A stretch of DNA of 64,000 nt. Origin: Panicum virgatum (lineage: Eukaryota > Streptophyta > Magnoliopsida > Poales > Poaceae). The notes below the pieces were generated by a model. The model was not told the DNA's origin. It saw nothing but the letters and a program-made list of their open reading frames with translations, and made no database searches. The stretch spans positions 31,721,495 through 31,785,494 of the forward strand of contig NC_053146.1 in NCBI RefSeq assembly GCF_016808335.1. Direction: 5' to 3'. Shown here piece after piece: positions 23,214 to 34,714 of this stretch. The position numbers and the translations under genes are program-made. Position 1 is the first letter of the stretch; each line of letters starts with the position of its first letter.

Positions 23214-24300
23214 TGTTGGGTATTTTAACGATGTGAATAAATCCGCAAGCGTACGGATACCATCATAGCTTTCACCCATGAGTATTCAAGGGTATTATTT
23301 CCACAAGGAACATGTGTGCACTAACTCCTAACTTATTCGGTCCAAGGACACACCAAGATTAAGTGGCAAGGCTGGAGAGGATTCCTACGGTAGCACTAAA
23401 GATGAGTTAAATGTCGATCTCTCGAGTAAGAATATGCGCTCGGGCATCGGCTTACTCATACCAGAGGCAGCCAGGGTTCCCCTAACCATTGGGAACCGGT
23501 CTGGTTCCGGTTTGGGCCTGTACCAAACCGGCCCAAATTCAAAATTCAAATTTGAATTCAAAAAAATGAAAAAATTCCTAAAAAATTCCTAAAAATACTT
23601 CAAGGTGCGACGAATCTAATGGTGTCAAATTTTCTCAAAAATTCATTTGTTTAACATACTTTTCGGGCATTTAAAGTTAAAACAAAAAGAAAAGGAAAAA
23701 AATGAGACGGCCCATTAAGGCCCACTTGGTAAACCGGTCAAACCGGCCGGTAAACCGGTCTAACCGGCCGGTATACCAATTACACATGCGATTTTAAATT
23801 TGGATTTGAATTCAAACCGGTCAAACCGGCCGGTAAACCGGTCAACCCGGCCTATAAACCGGTCTATCCGGCCGGTATACCGGTACGAACCGATTGAACT
23901 GAGTTTTTTGAATTCAAATTTGAATTTGACCGGTTTCTACCGGTAACCGGTCAAACCGGTCCGGTAAACCGGAACCGGTGGGCGCTGGTTCGGTCCAAAC
24001 GGTCGGTTAGGAAAACCCTGGAGGTAGCCAGCATCAATAAGGGTACAAGGCCGGAGAAGAGCACCAACAGACCCCGCTCTTCCCCGAACAACTCCTCACC
24101 CCCTCCTACTCTAAGCACTAGCCTAAGCAGGGCCTCTCCTAAGCGTTGGAGCACTACATCTTCAAGCCGTGTTGGATGACTGGTGGTGTGTTTGAGAGGG
24201 GAGGAGGCCTCGTTTTATAGTCTTGAGGAGGAGTAGGGTCTACTACACGTCACCGTATACAAGGAAGTACCATGGCACCGCCTTGAGGAAGAGTAGGGGG
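23214..24300 (-). repeat. LTR fragment F (distinct Athila-like subfamily)
   Basis: Starts TGTTGGGTATTTTAACG, with CCGCAAGCGTACGG shortly after, the same design as the U5 ends of D and E but a different sequence. This implies a minus-strand LTR. A TATA-like TATAAAA complement is near 24214-24219. The hAT-type MITE at 23472-24020 splits it. It ends abruptly at 24300 with GAGTAGGGGG, where an LTR in the opposite orientation begins. Confidence 0.7.
23472..24020. mobile_element. hAT-type MITE with 8-bp target duplication
   Basis: A 549-bp insertion with terminal inverted repeats CAGGGTTCCCCTAACC (left) and, as complement, CAGGGTTTTCCTAACC (right). It is flanked by GAGGCAGC (23464-23471) and GAGGTAGC (24021-24028), an 8-bp duplication with one mismatch. 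CAGGG ends and 8-bp duplications are hAT hallmarks. There is no coding sequence. The interior holds many copies of an AAACCGGTCAAACCGGCCGG-like unit (23730-24000) plus AATTCAAATTTGAATT palindromes. Subterminal repeats of this sort bind transposase in hAT elements. Confidence 0.8.
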
Positions 24301-24686
24301 TGTTGACGGCCATTATACGCCCATTTTAGCCGCCAACCATTACAAATAATGAAGGAACTTGAAGTATTTGAAATATAAAGTTTATTTAAACTAATGAGTT
24401 CCACAAGTTTTGGTGGTTTGAGATGTTATGCAGGACTATGCTGAAAATATGCAAGAAACAACACTTATTGGAGCATATGTAACAATGGTGAAACACGACA
24501 TCATTATAAACAATCTCAAATTCCAAATAGGATAGCACCATGTTGAAGAGCTCGTCGAGATGATCAAAATGGACACTTGGATCAACCAATTTGGAGTCCG
24601 GACAAAAAAGTTATTCCTCCGGGAAAATCACTAACGCGACCCTGCCTAGCCGGCCGGCCTGGACAAGGTCGGCCAGCCTGGCACCT
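24301..24686 (+). repeat. LTR fragment G, plus orientation
   Basis: Begins TGTTGACGGCC, like the K LTR start (TGTTGACGGTC at 34715). It contains ATGAGTTCCACAAGTTTTGG, also present in sense in the D LTR, so this is the 5' part of a plus-strand Athila-like LTR. It ends near 24686 at a GCCGGCCGGCCTGG island, fused to the NA2 ORF. No gene is present. Confidence 0.65.
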
Positions 24687-25137
24687 TGCGGCCGTGTGGC
24701 TGAATCACATTCATAGTGATAGTCAACCCATCAACATAATCATAGAGTGCTTGGTTCTTGACCTGTGTATCTCTAGAGCACTCAGGATCCTTTCTCTTCT
24801 GGATGGTCTGTAACTCATCGACCGATGGACAGTCAAGGAAAAGGGAATCCTCTGCTAGCTGCTCTTGATGAGACCTCTTTCTCTTTGTACAAGAGCACAA
24901 CCTCTGGTTCCACCTAGTTGTGGCTTCATCTTCAGTCGCACGAACATGACGACAAGGGATGCCGTAGAAGTGGCAACACGGGCAAGCTTTCTCACCATTC
25001 TTCGGATGGTATGTTGTTTGCGAAGACTGATCTTGTAACGTCATCGGCTGCTCCACGGAAACTGTTGCATGAACACCATCACCCAATGCACTATCTCCAA
25101 GGTATTTTTGTTCTGCCGACATCTGAGCTGGGATAAA
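24687..25137 (-). pseudogene. Unrecognised Cys-rich ORF, truncated copy (NA2 left unit)
   Basis: Minus-strand copy of the novel ORF. It has MSAEQKYLGDSALGDG, a segment missing from the NA1 copy (VSVEQPMTLQDQSSQTTY), the Cys cluster CPCCHFYGIPCRHV, KRKRSHQEQ and the TQVKNQALYDYVDGLTI region. It is cut at 24687, before the CCHC knuckle, by fusion to LTR fragment G. The frame is open over the retained ~150 codons. Confidence 0.6.
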
Positions 25138-25922
25138 AGGAAGCATAGATTGGTAAGGTCAAGGAAGAGAGAAAACTCCACTATGTAAGGTTCTATCTTA
25201 TTTAGACAACACTACCCATGCATCACTGCTGCTAACTCCAGATAGGTGTTACATAAATCCGAAAAAAGAACTATAGCATAGCTCTTTTGCCTCGTCTGAA
25301 AGATTCTCAAATTCTCCAGTACTATCTGTAGGCCGGGGTATCACATCCCTACCCCCTTACAGAAACCGACGTCCTCATTGGTGAATCTCTGGATATCACC
25401 TCCTCTTTGCGCTATCCTTCTTCTCAACAAAAGACAGAAGCCCAAGGCATGATAAGGTAGAGAGGATAGAGTGGATGGTTTTACCCCCAACGATCTAACT
25501 CATTTTATTAATTAATTAACTTTAACTTAAAACTGATTTCCATTTGAACAAGTTCAACGGCTAAACTATGCAATCAACCAAAAATCCAAATCAAACATGT
25601 TGCATAAAGACAAGCATACAAATTTATACTTTAGCCGAGTTTAACACACAACTCGACTAACATAATGCGTCGCAGAACGTTTTATCGTGCTGAGGTCAGG
25701 AAATCCAAGACTGAAAAGGGTCGGTTAGATACTTCAGGGCCAAAGCTACGGAAACTAATTCTATAGAGAAAAATCAAGGGAAGACGAGTAAGAAATTTAG
25801 AATTCAAGGAGTATAATAGCAAAATAGTTTCAGCAGACAAGGCTTAGAGATAAGAGGACCTAAAACTCGTCCAGTTCTATCTAGGCTTTCGTCCTACAGT
25901 CGATACGGCTCTGATACCACTC
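25138..25922 (-). mobile_element. NA2 left-unit leader, embedded PPT edge and primer site
   Basis: Tekay-type leader with the Met-tRNA primer site at 25907-25919. At 25335-25365 it carries the same embedded LTR-edge and polypurine motif as NA1 (GGCCGGGGTATCACAT, CCCTACCCCCTTACAG). No gene is seen in it. Confidence 0.75.
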
Positions 25923-28900
25923 TGTAACACCCGGTTTATAAAAGGACATAAACCGAGCAATCATATACGTGCCAGGATCAAGTCACACGTATATACAATA
26001 GAATGAACAGTATATCGCAGCACATATCACGTAAAAAGACATAATAAAGCGAGTACGAATGTTATTTATTATATTAATGACAAAATGTCTGATACAGCGG
26101 AAGCGTAGAATACATATACGAAGAAACTCTCGGAAGCAGGGCGCCACAGGGACGTCGACTGGGAGACGAATGCCTAGAAGTCCTCGAAGTCCTGGTAGCA
26201 CTGAGTGAACTCCCTCGCGTAAGCAGGAACTGAGCAGCAGTACAGTTTCCCCAATAGGAAAAAGAGTAGAGTAGGCAAGAGTGAGTACACAACTTGTACT
26301 CAACAAGTATAACACAAACTATGAGGCTCTAAAGTTGGCTGACTCAACTACATTAGCTTTTAAGTCTTGGCAAAGTTTTATTACAACTATTTACTACAAG
26401 TTGATGAATTACCATAAACCTAGTTTCATAGTAATTAATCAAAATTTATTATGATACTACTGAGAACCAAACCAAACCAAGCACCCGGGGAAACCCTCCT
26501 AACCAAAGGAAGATAACCCCACTAATCAAAAGGAGGATCTGGGCCGCTCATGACCGTGAGCACGGCTAGTAATACCAATTTTACACTCTGTAGAGGTTAC
26601 ACATCTTTACCCACAAGTGGTGAGCTACGCTAGTTGTTCATCACACTTCCTTAGATGAGATGACTAGCAAACTCACTACGAGGCCTTTACAAAGAATCTC
26701 GTTGATAAGGAATAACCTCGAGGGTTGGATCGGCGACTATAGAGCATGTCTAGTGGGCGTCAAGAATACTACAGACGAGGCCACTCAGTACGAGGGCCAT
26801 AGAAGCTTACCACCCTTGCCCCGCAGGTAAGTTACTCCAAACCAAAAAGACCTAATTATTACGCCAAGACCGTCCCATTCCAGTCTTGTGGTAGCACTGT
26901 TGTCCCAGGTTGTCGCTCTATGAACCGGTCCTTATGGAGAGTGGCCAACCAGGCAGTAAGCACCGTGCTGGCCCCTAAACCATGTTTCTAACAAAACATA
27001 TTTTAACGAGACGTGAGCCACTCAAACGGGCCACTCCCAGAATTAAGTTGCATATACCATTAATTAAATTAATTAAAAAGGACCAAGTGTGTTATAGCGC
27101 GGCACCTAGCGCAACTAACCAAAATGCAACCCAAGGGATATATAAAGGATATAAAGTGGCTAGAAAAGTCCTGATAGGCATACAGTATTAAAATGCAGTA
27201 TGAAAATGTATTTAAAGGTGATGGGTGTTGTTCATGTTATACTTGCCTTCCTCAAAGTTCTCCTGCTGCTGCTCAAACTGATCTGAAGATGGCTGCTCCG
27301 GGTACTGGTACTGGGGCTCCTCAGATGGATCAATGTCTACTCACGAACACATGGCCAAAAGCAAGGCACAACACAAACATACATGCAAACAATAGCAAAA
27401 ACTAGGAAACAGTACATCATTACATCAAAACAGCAAACAAAACTAGTCTAAAACAATTCTACGCGTTACAACGACCGCGTGGACATAAAGAACGCCTAAA
27501 ACGGAGCTAGAACGCGAAAACTAGGCCTAAAACAAGATCCAGGGACCTAACTACGAGAAAAAATGAACTACAGGGGGTTCTGGGCAAAAACCAAGGGCCT
27601 AAATGTAAAAACTAAAAAGATCCAGGGGCTAACACGTGAAAAAGCCATGGGTGGACGGCGGGTTCAAATACTGGAAAGCGCAGGGGCCTAAGTGCTAAAA
27701 ACTGGGCCTCAGTGTAAATAATTTTACACTATTATGGACTACGGGTTGAATATAGAAAAGCTGAGGGGCTCTTTAACAAAATGGCCAGGGCAAAGGGGTA
27801 CGGATGGATTTCAGCCGTTGGATCGAGATCTGAGGGCCAGGGTTTGACGTGATCTCAATCTAATCTGGACCGCTGGTCCGAGATCGGGCGGCCAGGGGGG
27901 AAAAGGCACGCGGGGCGGCGACGCTGCTCGCCGGAGCTCTGCTCCGCGGCGGCGAGCTCGCCGGAGGAAGCTGTGCCAGCATTTCCGTGGCTGATTTGGG
28001 TCGTGGTTTGGCTCTGGGGCATGCCTGTGGCACGCGTGATCCACTGGGAGTGGTTGCGCGGGCTATCCATGGCCGGAGCGGAGGTTTCGGGTGGCGAGGC
28101 GGCGCTAGGGCGGCGAAACCCGCCGGCGTGCGGTGTGCTGAGGGCTCCAGGGTGCTACGACCCATCCAATCTAGTGCAAAAGGGACATGGAGGGGGGGTG
28201 ATGCTTACCAAGGGCTCGGGCTAGCTGGGGTTGTAGCGGAGGACGTCGATGGCGAACTCTGGCGGTGGCGGGGTACAGAGCACGTGGCTGGGGTCGAAGA
28301 CGGGAGCCTCCAGGCGTCTGGGCCGCACGGCTCCACTTGTGGTGAGGCTGTGGAGCAAACCAGGGGCTCAGCGGGGCCAGAGAGCCACCGGCGGTGAGGA
28401 AAACACGGCGGCGGCCGAGCTCACCTGCAGCGAATCTCGGTCAAATTCCGGCAAGGGCGCGGCTCGGACCGGGGCAAGCGGATTCAGGGTGAAACCTAGG
28501 CTCGGGGCGGATCTCTGGCGGGGCTTGGCAGGAGCGGTGGCACAGCAGGGCTGCGTGGCCGCGGCGGCGTGAAGCTTCTGCACGGCGGAGCTAGGCGGGC
28601 GGCGCTCTAGGGTTTGAGGCGGCGGCTTCGGCGTGGAGATGGGATGCAGGAGAGGCCGGGGATCCCATTTATAGGGCGGCTGAGGCCTAGGCGTGCGTGC
28701 CCGGGAGGGAAAGCTCGCCGGGGATCTCGGCGTGACGGGCGCGGCCGTTGCCCGAGTTTGAAGGAGGGCCTGACGCGTGGGGCCGGCAGGTTAGAGAGAG
28801 GGAGGGCGACGCTGCGGTGGGTGAACGGTGCCGACGGATGGGCCCGCCCTGTCATTCGCACGGCGCAAGCACGGGCTGAGGGGTCGAGCGGGCTGTGTGC

Positions 28901-29287
28901 TGGGCCAGGCGACCTAGGCCGAGGTGCGCGGGTTGGGCCGCACGCTAGGAAGGGAAAACGGGCCGCGGGGAAAGAAAACAGATCAGGCCTGGGTGGGCTG
29001 CTGGCTAGATTTGGTTTTAGGTTTTTCTTTCTCTTTTCTTTTCCTATTTTAAACCAAACTAATTTGAATTCAAACCAAAATTTGAATTCAAACCCTAAGC
29101 ACTCAACCCAAAATGGAAACCATGCACTAGCATGAATGCACAAACAAATTGAACCTAAGAAAATTTTTAAATTACTTGTGAAACAAAATTTGATTAAATG
29201 CAAGACTAATCATAATAAACCTTAGAAAATTAAATAAAGCCAATTAAATTTATTATTAAATGCTGAAATTTAAATTAGGGTGTTACA
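25923..29287 (-). repeat. Tekay LTR H (shared LTR of the NA2 tandem)
   Basis: A 3365-bp LTR with primer site and leader on its left and a polypurine tract on its right, so it serves as 5' LTR for one unit and 3' LTR for the next. No target duplication flanks it. The TATA box (TATAAAT in sense) is at 28667-28673. The E/Q/Y-rich minigene exon is open here (IDPSEEPQYQYPEQPSSDQF). The GC-rich part is 27880-28980. Confidence 0.92.
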
Positions 29288-29305
29288 AATCCTACCCCCT
29301 TACAG

Positions 29306-29324
29306 GAATCTCGTCCCGAGATTC
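29306..29324 (-). promoter_or_regulatory. Hairpin beside the NA2 polypurine tract
   Basis: Perfect 8-bp arms GAATCTCG / CGAGATTC with loop TCC, next to the polypurine tract at 29288-29305. Same position and arms as in NA1, with a changed loop. Confidence 0.65.
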
Positions 29325-29363
29325 TGGGCTGGCTAGCAAAGAGAAACAAGGATGGGATTAAGT

Positions 29364-29892
29364 TCTACGCACAACTGAGTTGGATTCTCGTACCCATATG
29401 TCTTGAGTTGGAAGTATGTTGAACCTCATGCTCAATTTGCTCTCCTGATGAGGTCTGGACCTTCACCACTCTTTTGGTAGGCTGCATCACAAGTTTGTTT
29501 CGAGCTGACCAGTTTTGACCAAGAATGATGTCGATGCCTGTTGACTCCATTACAATAAGGTCCTCAAGGAAGGTTGCTTCGCCTATCCTTATGCTGACTC
29601 GAGGACTTATGTAACTAGAGGTCTACTCTTTTTCTAATGATTTGACGACCATTCTCTTCCTCATGGGAAGCTTCAATATCTCATGCTTAGCAGCAAACTG
29701 CGTGCTGATGAATGAATGTGTAGCACGAGGGTCTATCAACACTGAGGCTGGAATTGAGTTGACTAGAAGCATACCAAGAATGACTGGACTATCACCCCGA
29801 ATGGTTTCTGCTGACACATGGTGAACTCTACCCTGGAGGTACTCTTTTGGTCCCTTCTTGGATTGCTCATGCTTTGTACGATCACTGCACAC
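29364..29892 (-). pseudogene. Third-type Ty3 protease, active site lost (NA2)
   Basis: Minus-strand protease region: HHVSAETIRGDSPVILGMLL, then LIDPRATHSF where the catalytic Asp-Thr-Gly should be, and further on MESTGIDIILGQNW and VQTSSGEQIEHEVQHTS. The DTG is changed to DPR, so it cannot act as an aspartic protease. The sequence is neither the J type nor the L type. A stop and frameshift near 29620-29640 split it. Downstream the sequence goes straight to the end-of-pol and hairpin region, so RT and integrase are missing here too. Confidence 0.75.
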
Positions 29893-30625
29893 ACTGGTAT
29901 CACCTGCTGCTGATCCTGATCATTCTGGGCATCCTGCTTGGAGCAGTTCCCGGAAATAAGGTGGGTCTCGTCACCACTAGTATGCGGGATTGGTGAAAGG
30001 TCCTGAACTGGTGCTATCGGTGATAGGTGATTCTGGGGACAACTTTTGGCATAATGACCTTCTTGCCAGCATTGGTAGCACAAGCAACGGCGGTGAATGG
30101 TGCTACTTGGTTGACCTCCCTGTGAACTTAACATCACATCTTGCATCATTTCTGCTGCTTGCTTTTTGGACTCCTTGCGGCTGCGTGGCTGAATCACATT
30201 CATAGTGATAGTCAACCCATCAACATAATCATAGAGCGCTTGGTTCTTGACCTGAGTATCTCTAGAGCACTCAGGATCCTTTCTCTTCTGGATGGTCTGT
30301 AACTCATCGATCGATGGACAGTCAAGGAAAAGGGAATCCTCTGCTAGCTGCTCTTGATGAGACCTCTTTCTCTTTGTACTAGAGAACAACTTCTGGTTCC
30401 TCCTAGTTGTGGCTTCATCTTCAGTCGCACGAACTTGACGACAAGGGACGCCGTAGAAGTGGCAACACGGGCAAGCTTTCTCACCATTCTTCGATGGTAT
30501 GTTGTTTGCGAAGACTGATCTTGTAACGTCATCGGCTGCTCCACGGAAACTGTTGCATGAACACCATCACCCATTGCACTATCTCCAAGGTATTTTTGTT
30601 CTGCCGACACGAGCTGGGATAAAAG
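29893..30625 (-). pseudogene. Unrecognised Cys-rich ORF with zinc knuckle (NA2 right unit), frameshifted
   Basis: Minus-strand copy of the novel ORF. The N-terminal part (SAEQKYLGDSAMGDG, VSVEQPMTLQDQSSQTTY) is out of frame with the rest owing to a 1-bp change near 30492. The rest has KRKRSHQEQ, QTIQKRKDPECS, QALYDYVDGLTITMNVI and a knuckle CYQCWQEGHYAKSC. After the knuckle it diverges from NA1 (NHLSPIAPVQDLSPIPHTS). The initiator ATG is degraded. Closely related to 24687-25137. Confidence 0.6.
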
Positions 30626-31407
30626 GAAGCATAGATTGGTAAGGTCAAGGAAGAATGAAAACCCCACTATGTAAGGTTCTATCTTATTTAGACAACACTA
30701 CACATGCATCACTGCTGCTAACTCTAAATAGGTGTTACATAAATCCAAAAAAAAGAACTATAGCATAGCTCTTTTGCCTCGTCTGAGAGATTCTCAAATT
30801 CTCCAGTACTATCTGTAGGCCGGGGTATCACATCCCTACCCCCTTACAGAAACCGACTTCCTCGTCGATGAATCTCTAGATATCACCTCCTCTTTGCGCT
30901 ATCCTTCTTCTCAACAAAAGACAGAAGCCCAAGGCATGATAAGGTAGAGAGGATAGAGTGGATGGTTTTACCCCCAACGATCTAACTCATTTTATTAATT
31001 AATTAACTTTAACTTAAAACTGATTTTCATTTGAACAAATTCAACGGCTAAACTATGCAATCAACCAAAAATCCAAATCAAACATGTTGCATAAAGACAA
31101 GCATACAAATTTATACTTTAGCCGAGTTTAACACAACTCGACTAACACAACGCGTCGCAGAACGTTCTATCATGCTGAGGTTAGGAAATCCTAGACTGAA
31201 AAGGGTCGGTGAGATACTTCAGGGCCAAAGCTACGGAAACTAATTCTATAGAGAAAAATCAAGGGCAGACGAGTAAGAAATTCAGAATTCAAGGAGTATA
31301 ATAGCAAAATAGTTTCAGCAGACAAGGCTTAGAGAGAAGAGGACCTAAAACTCGACCAATTCTATCTAGGCTTTCGTCCTACAGTCGATACGGCTATGAT
31401 ACCACTC
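30626..31407 (-). mobile_element. NA2 right-unit leader, embedded PPT edge and primer site
   Basis: Tekay-type leader nearly identical to 25138-25922. The embedded polypurine and LTR-edge motif is at 30815-30850. The primer site at 31392-31404 has one change (GGCTATGATACCA on the plus strand). No gene seen. Confidence 0.75.
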
Positions 31408-34400
31408 TGTAACACCCGGTTTATAAAAGGACATAAACCGAGCAATCATATACGTGCCAGGATCAAGTCACACGTATATACAATAGAATGAACAGTATTT
31501 CACAACACATATCACATAAAAAGACATAATAAAGCGAGTACGAAAGTTATTTATTATAATAATGACAAAATGTCTGATACAGCGGAAGCGTAGAATACAT
31601 ATACGAAGAAACTCTCGGAAGCAGGGCGCCACAGGGACGTCGACTGGGAGACGAACGCCTAGAAGTCCTCGAAGTCCTGGTAGCGCTGAGTGAACTCCCT
31701 CGCGTCAGCAGGAACTGAGCAGCAGTAGAGTGTCCCCATGAGGAAAAAGAGTAGAGTAGGCAAGAGTGAGTACACAACTTGTACTCAACAAGTATAACAC
31801 AAACTATGAGGCTCTAAAGTTGGCTGACTCAACTGCATTAGCTTTTAAGTCTTGGCAAAGTTTTATTACAGCTATTTACTACAAGTTGATGAATTACCAT
31901 AAACCCAGCTTCATAGTAATTAATCAAAATTTATTATGATACTACTGAGAACAAAACCAAACCAAGCACCTGGGGAAACCCTCCTAACCAAAGGAAGATA
32001 ACCCCACTAATCAAAAGGAGGATCTGGGCCACTCATGACCATGAGCACGGCTAGTATACCAGTTTTACACTCTGCAGAGGTTGCACATCTTTACCCACAA
32101 GTGGTGAGCTACTCTAGTTGTTCATCACACTTCCTTAGATGAGATGACTAGCAAACTCACTATGAGGCCTTTACAAAGAATCTCGTTGGTAAGGAATAAC
32201 CGCGAGGGTTGGATCGGCGACTATGGAGCAGGTCTAGTGGGCGTCACCATAGACGAGGCCACTCAGTACGAGGGCCATAGAAGCTTACCACCCTTGCCCC
32301 GCAGGTAAGTTACTCCAAACCAAAAAGACCTAATTATTACACCAAGACCGTCCCATTCCAGTCTTGTGGTAGCGCTGCTGTCCCAGGTTGTCGCTCTATG
32401 AACCAGTCCTTATGGAGAGTGGTCAACCAGGCAGTAAGCACCGTGCTGGCCCCCTAAACCATGTTTCTAACAAAACATATTTTAACGAGATTTGAGCCAC
32501 ACAAACGGGCCACTCCCAGAATTAAGTTGCATATACCATTAATCAAATTAATTAAAAAGGACCAAGTGTGTTATAGCACGGCACCTAGCACAACTAACCA
32601 AAATGCAACCCAAGGGATATATAAAGGATATAAAGTGGCTAGGAAAGTCCTTATAGGCATACAGTATTAAAATGCAGTATGAAAATGTATTTAAAGGTGA
32701 TGGGTGTTGTTCATGTTATAATTGCTTCCTCAAAGTTCTCCTGCTGCTACTCAAACTGATCTGAAGATGGCTGCTCCGGGTACTGGTACTGGGGCTCCTC
32801 AGATGGATCAACGTCCACTCACGAACACATGGCCAAAAACAAGGCACAACATAAACATACATGCAAACAATAGCAAAAACTAAGAAACAATACATTATTA
32901 CATCAAAACAGCAAACAAAACTAGTCTAAAACTATTCTACGCATTATAACGATCGCTTGGACATAAAGAACGCCTAAAACGGAGCTAGAACGCGAAAACT
33001 AGGCCTAAAACAAGATCTAGGGATCTAACTGCGAGAAAAATTGAGCTACAGGGGGTTCTGGGCAAAAACCGAGGGCCTAAACATAAAAACTGAAAAGATC
33101 CAGGGGCTAACACATGAATAAGCCAGGGGTGGACGGCGGGTTCAAATACTGGAAAGCGCAGGGGCCTAAGTGCTAAAAACTGGGCCTCAGTGTAAATAGT
33201 TTTACACTATTATGGACTGCGGGTTGAATATAGAAAAGCTGAGGGGCTCTTTAACAAAATGGCCAGGGCGAAGGGGTACGGGTGGATTTCAGCCGTTGGA
33301 TCGAGATCTGAGGGCCAGGGTTTGACGCGATCTCAATCTAATCTGGACCGCTGGTCCGAGATCGGGCGGCCAGGTGGGAAAAGGCATGCGGGGCGGCAGC
33401 GCTGCTCGCCGGAGCACTGCTCCACGGCGGCGAGCTCGCCGGAGGAAGCCATTCCAGCATTTCCGTGGCTGATTTGGGCCGCGGTTTGGCTCTGGGGCAT
33501 GCCTGTGGCTTGCTTGATCCACTGGGAGTGGTTGCGCGGGCTATCCGTGGCCGGAACGGAGGTTTCGGGTGGCGAGGCGGCGAAACCCGCCGGCGTGCGG
33601 TGTGCTGAGGGCTCCAGGGTGCTACAGCCCATCCAATCTAGTGCAAAAGCGACAAGGAGGGGGAGTGATGCTTACAAAGGGCTCGGGCTAGCCGGGGTTG
33701 CAGCGAAGGGACGTCAGCGGTGAACTCTGGCGGCGGGGGGGGTACGGAGCTCATGGCCGGGGTCGAAGAAGGGAGCCTCCGGGCATCTGGGCGGCACGGC
33801 TCCACTTGTGGCGAGGCTGTGGAGCAAACCAGGGGGTCATCGGGGCCAGAGAGCCACCGGCGGTGAGGAAAACATGGCGGCGGCCGAGCTCACCTGCAGC
33901 GAATCTCGGTCAAATTCTGGCAAGGGTGCGGCTCGGACCGGGGCAAGCGGATTCAGGGTGAAACCTGGGCGCGGGGCGGATCTCTGGCGGGGCTCGGCAG
34001 GAGCGGTGGCGCAGCAGGGCGGCGTGGCCGTGGAGGCGTGAAGCTTCTGCACGGCGGAGCTAGGCGGGCGGCGCTCTAGGGTTTGAGGCAGCGGCTTCGG
34101 GGTGGAGACGGGATGCAGGAGAGGCCGGGGATCCTATTTATAGGGCGGCTGAGGCCTGGGCGTGCGTGCCCGGGAGGGAAAGCTCGCCGGGGATCTCGGC
34201 GTGACGGGCGCGGCCGTTGCGCGAGGTTGAAGGAGGGCCTGGCGTGTGGGGCCGGCAGGTCAGAGAGAGGGAGGGCGACGCTGCGGTGGACGAACGGCGC
34301 CGACGGATGGGCCCGCCCTGTCATTCGCACGGCGCGAGCGCGGGCTGAGGGGGCGAGCGGGCTGTGTGCTGGGCCAGGCGACCTGGGCCGAGGTGCGCGG

Positions 34401-34712
34401 GTTGGGCCGCACGCTGGGAAGGGAAAACAGGCCGCGGGGAAAGAAAACGGATCAGGCCTGGGTGGGCTACTGGCTGGATTTGGTTTAATTTGAATTCAAA
34501 CCAAAATTTGAATTCAAACCCTAAGCACTCAACCCAAAATGAAAATCATGCACCAGCATGAATGCACAAACAAATCGAACCTAAGAAAATTTTAAATTAC
34601 TTGTGAAACAAAATTAGATTAAATGCAAGACTAATCATAATAAACCTTAGAAAATTAAATAAAGCCAATTAAATTTATTATTAAATGCTGAAATTTAAAT
34701 TAGTGTGTTACA
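31408..34712 (-). repeat. Tekay LTR I (5' LTR of the NA2 right unit)
   Basis: A 3305-bp LTR similar to H. The TATA box (TATAAATAGG in sense) is at 34136-34142. The minigene is damaged: an in-frame TAG in the E/Q-rich exon, and the GC donor AG/GCAAGT is mutated. The AT-rich tract before 34490 is shorter than in H. It ends two bases before the K LTR. Confidence 0.92.
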
Positions 34713-34714
34713 AT

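Noticed and set aside
23730..24000. Regularly spaced ACCGG repeats that resemble a CRISPR-like array
   Set aside because: Units are contiguous and palindromic, there are no unique spacers of fixed length, and they sit within hAT-type ends in a plant genome.
24900..25000. Cys cluster of the NA ORF as a SWIM zinc finger of a MULE or FAR1 transposase
   Set aside because: CPCCHFYGIPCRHV resembles CxC...CxH only loosely, spacing does not fit and no transposase core is nearby.
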